From a bacterium (GTDB lineage Bacteria; Armatimonadota; UBA5829): 37,918 nt of DNA. The stretch's first letter is position 1, and the number at the start of each line of letters is the position of its first letter. The translations under genes and the position numbers were made by a program. The notes below the pieces were generated by a model, which searched no databases, was not told the origin of the DNA, and worked only from the letters and a program-made list of their open reading frames with translations. Below, in pieces: positions 14,669-21,639 of this stretch. The stretch lies in assembly GCA_021372295.1 (NCBI GenBank), contig JAJFUS010000028.1, positions 1 to 37,918 on the forward strand. Reading direction: 5' to 3'.

Positions 14669-16607
14669 ACGATGCCTCGGATATTGGCACGGCTTCGGCA
14701 ATAATCGCAGGAGTTGCAAAGCCGGGCACGACCTCTTCCAACAGACTGCGCATTTCCACAGTGTTGCCGGAAACTATCAGTTTGCGCATTCGGTTGACGA
14801 CCTCTGTCATTTCCTCGCCGACGAAATACTGAGGACGAAGCACGGAGACAAGCCCGTCGCACGGCGCGGCCTGCATGATTTCATCCGGTGTCGTTAAAGC
14901 CTCGTGCAGCTTTTCTCCGGGACGCATGCCTGTGTATATGATCGGAATATCGACGTTTGGCTCGTAGCCGCACAGCCGGATCATATCGCATGCCAAGTCC
15001 ACTATCCGCACCGGGTCGCCCATATCCAATACATAAAGATCGCCTGAATCGCCGGCTGCGCCGGCTTGAAGCACCAGTTGCACGGCTTCCGGTATCGACA
15101 TGAAAAATCGGGTCATTTCTGGGTCGGTCACACAGACAGGCTCTCGTCGCATAATCGCCTCATGGAAGATCGGCACGACACTGCCTCTGCTTCCCAAAAC
15201 ATTTCCAAACCGAACCGTAACATAGTCCGTGGACGCATATTCAGAATCCATTGCGCGGACAGCTTCTTCACACAGCCATTTGGTGGCGCCCATTACGCTC
15301 GACGGCGCAACGGCCTTGTCGGTGGAGATCAGCACCATCTTTTGAGTGCCATAGCGCCCGCAGCACTCAGCAACACAGTGTGTGCCCAGAACATTGTTCT
15401 GCACGGCCTCCAGAAGATTGCTTTCCATAATGGGCACGTGTTTGTGCGCGGCGGCATGGAAGACCACATGCGGCCTGTGCGCCCTGAAGACCTGATCCAT
15501 CCGCACGTCGTCCGAGACCGACGCAATGACGACTCGCAGCCGATCCGCCCGACCTGGAAAACTGCGAGAAAGCTCCTGGAATATATGATGTATGGAGTTC
15601 TCCCCGTGCCCCAGAAGTACAAGAGTTGCTGGATCCAGCGCCATTATCTGCCGGCACAATTCCGAACCAATGGAGCCACCGGCTCCGGTTACCATGACGC
15701 GCGCTCCGCCAAGGCAGTCCCCTATGCTGTCCAGATTGATTCGAACCGGTGGACGCCTCAGCAGGTCTTCGACGCTGATCTCTTCCAGCCTGACCCGAGT
15801 ATGGCCGCTTAAAACTTCGTCCATTCCCGGAATTATCTTCACGGGGACTTTTTTCTTGCGGCATGCCATCACATATTCGCGTATCTTTATCCCGCTTGCC
15901 TGGGGCAGTGCGATCAATACTTCGTCGACAGCCTTTTCGTCCAGGAATTTGTGCAGCAGGCGTAACGGCCCCAGCACTCTGGTTTTTCTTATGTACTGCC
16001 CTTTGCTGTCCGGTGAGTCGTCCAGGAAGCCGATCACGTCGTAACTGACGGTTACTTCATCCATCAATGCGCGTAGAAGCCGTGCTCCTGTCGATCCTCC
16101 ACCCAGTATAATGACTCTCCTTGGACGAATGTCTTTTGGGATGATCTGGAACATACCCCTGCCGTAATTGGCGCTCAAGCTTGCCATACGCAGTAATACT
16201 CTAACGCCGCCGACAAGAGCAATGCTCAACATCCAGAAGATGACCGTTACTGCGAGATGCAGAGTGTGTCCCTTAAGCGCGTATTGAACCGTCAGCAGCA
16301 CAATTATTCCGATCGTGTTTGCGCCGACAACTCCCGCCACTGTTTCCAAACTGGCAAAACGCCATGCGTATTTGTAGAGCCGGAATACGTGGAAGACTAG
16401 TAAATACAAACAAAGCGAGAGGACGATACAGGCCAGGTTTCCCTGAAAAAATTGGTGAACGACCTGAGGCATTGTAAGATTATCATAATGGAGCCACAGC
16501 GACAGGAACAGCGCTGCGGTAAGAGCAAGCAAATCGCCACAAACCAGCAAAAACAAGCCGGCACGAGAACGAATGCGTCGAAATACACGAGCCGTTTCTT
16601 CGTTCAT
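14667..16607 (-). CDS. Membrane nucleotide-sugar 4,6-dehydratase (FlaA1/CapD/WbpM type)
   Basis: This probably converts a UDP-N-acetylhexosamine to its 4-keto-6-deoxy form for capsule or O-antigen synthesis. The 646-aa protein has four N-terminal membrane helices, a first Rossmann-like domain (VIILGGGSTGARLL, about 165-178) and the catalytic SDR domain with TGAGGSIG near 307-314. Its active site has STDKA near 428-432 and MGATK near 439-443, where Met replaces the usual Tyr of YxxxK, as is normal in this family. The ATG at 16607 is chosen. The alternative at 16640 overlaps a TATAAT (16639-16644) that looks like its own -10 box. AGGGAGG is present but farther than usual from the start. Confidence 0.92.
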   Translation of the reverse strand: MNEETARVFRRIRSRAGLFLLVCGDLLALTAALFLSLWLHYDNLTMPQVVHQFFQGNLACIVLSLCLYLLVFHVFRLYKYAWRFASLETVAGVVGANTIGIIVLLTVQYALKGHTLHLAVTVIFWMLSIALVGGVRVLLRMASLSANYGRGMFQIIPKDIRPRRVIILGGGSTGARLLRALMDEVTVSYDVIGFLDDSPDSKGQYIRKTRVLGPLRLLHKFLDEKAVDEVLIALPQASGIKIREYVMACRKKKVPVKIIPGMDEVLSGHTRVRLEEISVEDLLRRPPVRINLDSIGDCLGGARVMVTGAGGSIGSELCRQIMALDPATLVLLGHGENSIHHIFQELSRSFPGRADRLRVVIASVSDDVRMDQVFRAHRPHVVFHAAAHKHVPIMESNLLEAVQNNVLGTHCVAECCGRYGTQKMVLISTDKAVAPSSVMGATKWLCEEAVRAMDSEYASTDYVTVRFGNVLGSRGSVVPIFHEAIMRREPVCVTDPEMTRFFMSIPEAVQLVLQAGAAGDSGDLYVLDMGDPVRIVDLACDMIRLCGYEPNVDIPIIYTGMRPGEKLHEALTTPDEIMQAAPCDGLVSVLRPQYFVGEEMTEVVNRMRKLIVSGNTVEMRSLLEEVVPGFATPAIIAEAVPISEAS

Positions 16608-16638
16608 TATGTCTCTTGCTCTACCTCCCTCAGCCCGC

Positions 16639-16644
16639 ATTATA
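16639..16644 (-). promoter_or_regulatory. -10 box (TATAAT) of dehydratase gene
   Basis: A consensus TATAAT on the minus strand coincides with the upstream candidate ATG at 16640. It would place the transcription start about 7 bases inside that reading, which supports the start at 16607. No clear -35 box is seen. Confidence 0.4.
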
Positions 16645-16806
16645 CCCAGAGAAGCGCGGTCATAGTATCATTAATATCAAGTATTTCTGGGCGACAAAGC
16701 GAGTGGATCACAACCTAATGTCTGGTTGATGCGTTCGTTATTCTAGCACTATGCGCGTCATAATGTCAATATCGATTGTTCATCGATACACGCGCATTGG
16801 CGTCCA

Positions 16807-18105
16807 TCAACAGATAGATATCGTCACCGATTTCAGGAGTCCTGACGGATTTGAGTCTTTCGCGGGCATGTCTGTGATCTTGAGGGATATTTCGTTGGGG
16901 CCGGGCTTCACGAGTGCGGTGATGTCGGTCATAAACGGCGGCCATGCCCTTACGTTCGCGGATGCCCCGTTTACTATGAACTCGACCGCATCCCCTAAGT
17001 GCTCGGCGCTGATGAACGCGCGCCTGTTTCCAAAAAACTCTGGGATGATAACGATTTGGCTGTAGCGAGCGACGTTTGGTTGAGAACCGTCGATTGTGAT
17101 GTCCCACTGGGATGGAATGTTGATTTCATCTGCGCACTCGACGGGCGGCGTCGGAATTGTCAGGCTGGGCGTGTCGGTAAAGCTCAGCAGAAGAGAACCA
17201 CAGCCCTCAAAACGATGCAGAAAAATGGTTCTGCTTCCCATCTGAGTGCAGTTTATCAGTGCAATTCGCTCGCCGGTTTCGGGGTCGAGAATGTGAGGCG
17301 CCCAGTCGCATCTGATCGAGAGCCTGACCTCGCGCGCCTCCATAGAGTTATTGGCAAAGAAGAATAGTTCTTCGTCTTTGCAAATTTTGTGAGTGTAAGT
17401 GATGTCCCGGCATTCTGCGCTGTTTTGCCGGATCGAGACGGTCGGTTTGATCGCCTTGCAGACAATCTCCCTGAGATCGGCAGGCATTGTTTCGACGAAC
17501 AGCATGTCCGATTCTCCTCTGAATATTCCAGCGAATATCGACTGCACTTCCTCGTGCTTATTGCCATGGGAGTCTTTTGTGGGGATGCGCAGGGTCGCCA
17601 AGAGCCGCCCGCCATCTTCGACAAACTCCTCAATCTTGACGGCAGCCTGATATGTAACTGAGTCGACAGGCGGCATGATCAGCAGCTCGTATCGGTCACG
17701 CTCGATTATCAGAGATTGGTCTATGGCTGTCGCGCGCCTGACCGAGTCTTCATCGACTATGGCATACTCTATGTGCTCTTTGAGAAGACGGTCGCGATAT
17801 AGCTCTAAGTATTCCGACGTCAATCCCTCAATGGGTGTGGACGGAACAAGTATTGCGACCTGCGCCGAGCGTCTGCCTTGTGCAAGGGCATAGCGCACGC
17901 GGGCGGTATAGTCCGCAAACAGCCTGTAATACGGGCGAGGGACAACGTCACTCGCGCCGCTTGCCGGTTCTGATGACGATTGCATATCGACAACAGCTTT
18001 CCGGTCGAATTCCCGTTTCATTTCTCTCATCGGCAGCATTCGATCCGACGTCATTGGGATAGGGCGTCGATACTGCGCGGGCGGATTCTTGAACGAGTCG
18101 AGCAT
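16807..18105 (-). CDS. GH106-like protein lacking the catalytic half
   Basis: This 432-aa protein matches the middle and C-terminal part of GH106-type alpha-L-rhamnosidase relatives, not a full enzyme. Residues about 58-175 (YTARVRYALAQGRRSAQVAILVPSTP, YAIVDEDSV, YELLIMPP and FVEDGGRLLA) form the flavodoxin-like beta-galactosidase trimerisation-type domain. A beta-sandwich follows with ECRDITYTHKICKDEELFFFANNS and WAPHILDPETGERI. The end (VEFIVNGASANVRAWPPFMTDITALVKPGPNEISLKI) is a sugar-binding jelly-roll. Full GH106 proteins are about twice as long and carry an N-terminal catalytic barrel that is absent here. It starts 5 bases after the PHP gene's stop codon with a weak ribosome site, so it is probably translationally coupled to it. 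It is either a degraded enzyme or a binding partner. Confidence 0.55.
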   Translation of the reverse strand: MLDSFKNPPAQYRRPIPMTSDRMLPMREMKREFDRKAVVDMQSSSEPASGASDVVPRPYYRLFADYTARVRYALAQGRRSAQVAILVPSTPIEGLTSEYLELYRDRLLKEHIEYAIVDEDSVRRATAIDQSLIIERDRYELLIMPPVDSVTYQAAVKIEEFVEDGGRLLATLRIPTKDSHGNKHEEVQSIFAGIFRGESDMLFVETMPADLREIVCKAIKPTVSIRQNSAECRDITYTHKICKDEELFFFANNSMEAREVRLSIRCDWAPHILDPETGERIALINCTQMGSRTIFLHRFEGCGSLLLSFTDTPSLTIPTPPVECADEINIPSQWDITIDGSQPNVARYSQIVIIPEFFGNRRAFISAEHLGDAVEFIVNGASANVRAWPPFMTDITALVKPGPNEISLKITDMPAKDSNPSGLLKSVTISIC

Positions 18106-18110
18106 TTGCG

Positions 18111-19472
18111 TTATACCTGCAGCAGTCTTAGCACTTCGTTGGGTGAAGCGGTGCGCAAATTGGCGCCGCTTGCCACCATCCGTATCTTTTTAGCGCTTGC
18201 CAGTCGACCTATGCGCTCGTAAAAATCGTTCTTTGCCGGACGATCATTGCCGAAGTGCGCTCGCGCCCATTCGCTCGCGAAGCCCATATCCGCCGCTCGC
18301 GACAGGAACGTATGTCCCCACAGGAAGTAAGCGCCTTTGATGAAGTCATCGATATATGGAGCGAGTTCTGGAGCGTGGAAGTTATCAACGAAGGGCAGCC
18401 CGGCCTCGTTCATTTCGGTGCCGACGCATATAGGGAAGTCGATTTTGCGCGCGGCTCTTATCGCCGCCGCCAGGTTGTCGAGTTTTACGATCTTTTCGGA
18501 GGGGTTATTGATGTTCCAGTTTCGTTCCGGGGCAATGTTCATTGCCACAGCCCCCTTGCTTTCCATCAACGAGAGCAACTTGAGAATGTCGGACTCGCCG
18601 GGGTTTGTGCCGTCGAGGTATACGGCCATCGGCAGGGCGTGCATTCCCTGAGCCATCTCGATCATCTGCTCGATGGGCGGGAATGTGTCGGTGGTCGATT
18701 CCACATCTTCGGCTCCGTCATAATTCATCAGTTTGTTGCGCATCATATTGTGCAGCTTTGGCGTATCCCGCAAAATCACTTCCACATCGTCTTTTGCTAT
18801 CTCCAGTGTTTTAGCCCAAAACTCGGCGAGCGCATTGTTGTTATCTCCGAAGACCTGACGCGCCTTGGCGTCACATGCGGCGAAGATGTGGTGTTCGGCC
18901 GCGTTGCCCGACGGTGTCAGTGGCAGCACATCGGCTTCGTAGTCCAACTGAATCTTGCCCAGGTGCAAGTTTATGCGTTCCAGCATCTGAATATTCCGCC
19001 GACTTGCGAGCACGCGCATGTTTTGCAGCAGCCGGGAGGTGTGGCTGCCTTCCTCTGGTATTTTGAAGCAGCCCGCCGCCATAAAACACGACACGCCTGG
19101 CTCTTTTGGCGAGTGGATGGCCTGACCGGCATACTCGCGTATAAACACACGGCTTTCCACAGCGACGGTGGTGCGCAGGTCGATTATTTCGCCCGCAGCA
19201 AGAAACTCTTCCATGCCGTCAAGCACATCAAAATCGACGATCCCTGCTATCGACAGCCCGTATTTCTTCGCTTCCCAGGCGATGCGGCTGGGCGACCACC
19301 CTTCGCTGTTATACGAGAAGAACGTGTGGTAATGCAGGTTCACCTCGTTTTTTTCTCCGGGAACCCTTATTTCACCCATATCTATGCGCGCCGAAATCGA
19401 GCACAGAGCGTCGGCACGTTCGGTGGGGTCAGAGCTGTTGAGTTCGTTCTCGAGCTGAGCTATATCAGGCAT
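18111..19472 (-). CDS. PHP-domain metal-dependent hydrolase
   Basis: This 453-aa protein has a polymerase-and-histidinol-phosphatase (PHP) fold. NLHYHTFFSYNSEGWSPSRIAWEAKKYGLSIAGIVDFD gives the HxH metal pair (His 47, His 49) and Asp 80. AVESRV supplies Glu 106, and ICVGTEMNEAG late in the chain may give further ligands. Members hydrolyse phosphoesters or sugar phosphates. The substrate is unknown, and the usual closing D-x-H motif is not obvious. GGAGGA lies before the ATG at 19472. It is the first gene of a pair with the GH106-like protein, so a role in sugar breakdown is plausible. Confidence 0.72.
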   Translation of the reverse strand: MPDIAQLENELNSSDPTERADALCSISARIDMGEIRVPGEKNEVNLHYHTFFSYNSEGWSPSRIAWEAKKYGLSIAGIVDFDVLDGMEEFLAAGEIIDLRTTVAVESRVFIREYAGQAIHSPKEPGVSCFMAAGCFKIPEEGSHTSRLLQNMRVLASRRNIQMLERINLHLGKIQLDYEADVLPLTPSGNAAEHHIFAACDAKARQVFGDNNNALAEFWAKTLEIAKDDVEVILRDTPKLHNMMRNKLMNYDGAEDVESTTDTFPPIEQMIEMAQGMHALPMAVYLDGTNPGESDILKLLSLMESKGAVAMNIAPERNWNINNPSEKIVKLDNLAAAIRAARKIDFPICVGTEMNEAGLPFVDNFHAPELAPYIDDFIKGAYFLWGHTFLSRAADMGFASEWARAHFGNDRPAKNDFYERIGRLASAKKIRMVASGANLRTASPNEVLRLLQV

Positions 19473-19545
19473 CCGATGATCCTCCGCTTGATAATACAGT
19501 GTTATGCTTATACGCGAAGCCGGTACCTTCCTTCGGAGCGCATCG

Positions 19546-19554
19546 TGATATAAT
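19546..19554 (+). promoter_or_regulatory. Extended -10 promoter, leaderless start of radical SAM gene
   Basis: TGATATAAT is an extended -10 element (TG-n-TATAAT) ending 6 bases before the ATG at 19561. No Shine-Dalgarno sequence lies between, so the transcript should begin at or near the start codon. No -35 box is needed for this class and none is clear. Confidence 0.6.
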
Positions 19555-19560
19555 CGAATT

Positions 19561-20388
19561 ATGGCCGTCCAGCGCGAGATACATGCAAAATCGGTGCTTA
19601 CAAAGTCGGGAATATCGGACTACAGCGTGAACTGTTATTCCGGCTGTCTGCATAACTGCGTCTACTGCTACGCCCGATATATGCGCAAGTTCACCGGCCA
19701 CGTCGAGCCCTGGGGGCAATATCTGGATGTGAAGATCAATGCGCCGGAAGTCCTTGCGCGCGAGGTCACGCGAAAACCTGCCGGCAGGATTTTCTTCAGC
19801 AGCGCGTGCGATGGCTGGCAGAGCGCCGAGCGCAAATACGAGCTCACCCGCCGATGCCTGAAAATTGCAGCCGACGCCGGGTTCGGAATATCTACTTTGA
19901 CCAAGAGCGCTCTCATCTCCCGCGATCTCGACATCCTCTCATCCGCTCCCGACGCATCCCTCGGCTGCACGATAACCACCCTCGACGAGTCCCTTCGCCG
20001 CAAGATCGAGCCAGCCGCAAGCTCGTCAACCGACAGGATCAGAGTGCTGGAGAGAGCCTCCGAGATGGGAGTCCGAACGTATATATTCTGCGGCCCGCTC
20101 CTGCCCGGAATTACTGACACTCCCGGGAATATCGAGGCCATGTTTGCGCGGCTGTCGCAGTTAAATGTGAACTCGATTTTGGTCGACAAGCTCAATTTCC
20201 GCAGTGGAGTATTAGAGTCGATGCTGGAATTTCTAGGCCGATTTCAGCCTCGCCTGATACCTGTTTATCGCAAACTCTATCTTGATCCGCAGGAATATGA
20301 GGCTTATGTGGACAATTTAAGGGTAAGAGTCGAGCAGATATCGCGAAGCGCGGGACTGGAGGAGCGTGTTGAGATCATCTGCAGATAG
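19561..20388 (+). CDS. Radical SAM protein (SPL-like / Rv2578c-like)
   Basis: This 275-aa protein has the cysteine motif C-x3-C-x2-C (Cys 29, 33, 36; GCLHNCVYCYARY), which binds a 4Fe-4S cluster and S-adenosylmethionine. The preceding DYSVNCYSGC and the later FFSSACDGWQSAE, TLTKSALISRDLDIL and YIFCGPLLPGITD match the spore-photoproduct-lyase-like group of unknown function (COG1533). The ATG at 19561 follows an extended -10 box by six bases, indicating leaderless translation. The Mut7-C gene follows closely and may be cotranscribed. Confidence 0.88.
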   Translation: MAVQREIHAKSVLTKSGISDYSVNCYSGCLHNCVYCYARYMRKFTGHVEPWGQYLDVKINAPEVLAREVTRKPAGRIFFSSACDGWQSAERKYELTRRCLKIAADAGFGISTLTKSALISRDLDILSSAPDASLGCTITTLDESLRRKIEPAASSSTDRIRVLERASEMGVRTYIFCGPLLPGITDTPGNIEAMFARLSQLNVNSILVDKLNFRSGVLESMLEFLGRFQPRLIPVYRKLYLDPQEYEAYVDNLRVRVEQISRSAGLEERVEIICR

Positions 20389-20425
20389 CATGTCGATTCT
20401 TGCTGCCTGCGATAGATACGCGAAC

Positions 20426-20878
20426 ATGAAATTCCTGGCTGACGCCATGCTCGGAAAACTGGCGAAGTGGTTGAGGATGCTCGGTTACGACACCGTGTAC
20501 ATTCCCGACGCCGATGACGACGACCTGGTTCGGATCGCAATTCGCGAAGACAGGATACTTCTTACGCGCGATACTCTGCTTTGCGCCAGGCGAATGGTTC
20601 GCAGACGGTGTGTGTTTGTGGACTGGGGCACGACGGGCGAGCAGGTTCGACAGGTAATGCGTGATCTCGACCTCAAACTCTCGCGCGATTCGCTCTTTAC
20701 GCGCTGCTGCGTCTGTAATGGCGAGATCGTCCCGATAGACAAGGCCGAAATAGCCGACCGAGTGCCGCCGTACGTATATAAAACTCAAAGCGAGTTCGGC
20801 TATTGTGCGAATTGTGATAAGATATACTGGCGCGGGACGCACGTCGAACATGTGCTCAAGGCTCTCTCGCCGGATTAG
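20426..20878 (+). CDS. Mut7-C RNase domain protein (COG1656)
   Basis: This 150-aa protein has an N-terminal PIN-like Mut7-C domain and a C-terminal zinc ribbon. The domain begins MKFLADAMLGKLAKWLRMLGYDTVYI, followed by DDDLVRIAIREDRILLTRD, which carries the conserved acidic residues. The ribbon is made of C-C-V-C-N near residue 92 and YCANC near 128. The start at 20426 fits the family, but an in-frame extension to 20366 is open and the ribosome site is weak. A nuclease role is inferred from the fold; the biological target is not known. Confidence 0.85.
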   Translation: MKFLADAMLGKLAKWLRMLGYDTVYIPDADDDDLVRIAIREDRILLTRDTLLCARRMVRRRCVFVDWGTTGEQVRQVMRDLDLKLSRDSLFTRCCVCNGEIVPIDKAEIADRVPPYVYKTQSEFGYCANCDKIYWRGTHVEHVLKALSPD

Positions 20879-20899
20879 GAATTAGAATTGAGGAATGGG

Positions 20900-21418
20900 A
20901 TGCTTGACGCTATAAAGAATAGGCGATCCGTAAGGTTTTACAGGGATACGCCAGTTACCGATGAACAGATTGAGGAAGTGCTTAAGGCCGGGTTCTGCGC
21001 GCCGTCTGCGCACGCCAATTGTAAGTGGCATGCGGTGGTCGTGCGGGATCAGGATATAAAGGACAAACTCGGAACCATACACCGCTGGTCGAAGATCGTG
21101 ATGAGAGCGCCGGTGGTGATAATAGTGTGTGTTGAGAGAGTGGGGTTCGATCACTTTTGGGTTGATGACGCGGCGGCGTTTATGGAGAATATGCTCATTC
21201 AGGCGACCGATATGGGTCTGTCGACGTGCTGGGTCGGGCTTCATGGGCTTGAGGATGCGGATCATTATGCCGAGGCGATGGTTCGCGACATGCTGGGTCT
21301 GCCGGGCAATTTCGGTGTGCTTGGAATGACCGCGCTTGGCTACGGCGCCAGGTTTCCGAACCCGCGCGAACCGAAACTGATGGAAGGCCGCGTCCATCAT
21401 GACAAGTTTGAAGGCTAG
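20900..21418 (+). CDS. Nitroreductase family FMN protein
   Basis: This 172-aa flavin oxidoreductase has AIKNRRSVRFYRDTPV at its N-terminus (FMN phosphate binding), followed by APSAHANCKWHAVVV, NMLIQATDMGLSTCWVGLH and a C-terminal LGMTALGYGA. GAGG at 20890-20893 places the start at the ATG at 20900 rather than the TTG at 20888. It is a minimal-length member. The substrate is unknown. It is followed within 6 bases by the long hairpin repeat, which may terminate its transcript. Confidence 0.92.
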   Translation: MLDAIKNRRSVRFYRDTPVTDEQIEEVLKAGFCAPSAHANCKWHAVVVRDQDIKDKLGTIHRWSKIVMRAPVVIIVCVERVGFDHFWVDDAAAFMENMLIQATDMGLSTCWVGLHGLEDADHYAEAMVRDMLGLPGNFGVLGMTALGYGARFPNPREPKLMEGRVHHDKFEG

Positions 21419-21423
21419 CGCTC

Positions 21424-21624
21424 TTTGAGGGTTTTACCCTCAAACTCCCATCAGGGGCTCCGCGCCCCTGAACCCGCGCTGGGGCCGCGGGCCCCAGGCC
21501 CCGTTCCAAAGTTTGTTTCCCCCAATGGGGGAAACAAACTTTGAGTCAGAAGGTCCAGGAAACCGGGTTTCCTGGTGAAGTCCAGAGGCAAAGCCTTTGG
21601 CGGGGTTTGGGGCAGAGCCCCAAA
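21424..21624. repeat. Modular hairpin repeat, copy 2 (longest)
   Basis: Seven hairpins occur in order: TTTGAGGGT-TTT-ACCCTCAAA (21424-21444), CAGGGGC-TCCGC-GCCCCTG (21452-21470), CTGGGGCC-GCG-GGCCCCAG (21479-21497), a perfect 17-bp stem (21507-21523 with 21527-21543, loop AAT), CCAGGAAACC-G-GGTTTCCTGG (21555-21575), CCAGAGGC-AAA-GCCTTTGG with one G-U pair (21582-21600) and TTTGGGGC-AGA-GCCCCAAA (21606-21624). It fills the gap between nitroreductase and the GH78-like gene. Confidence 0.85.
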
Positions 21625-21639
21625 AGAGGTACAGTTTGC

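Noticed and set aside
16770..16788. TATCGAT-TGTTC-ATCGATA hairpin after the GH106-like gene
   Set aside because: The stem is short (7 bp) and has no T-tract, so a terminator call is not supported.
18255..19553. 432-aa open frame on the + strand
   Set aside because: It lies opposite the PHP-domain gene, has no ribosome site and no recognisable motif, so it is an antisense shadow.
21541..21639. Upstream extension of the GH78-like frame
   Set aside because: The extra 33 codons come from the hairpin repeat; the ATG at 21640 has the ribosome site and the family N-terminus.
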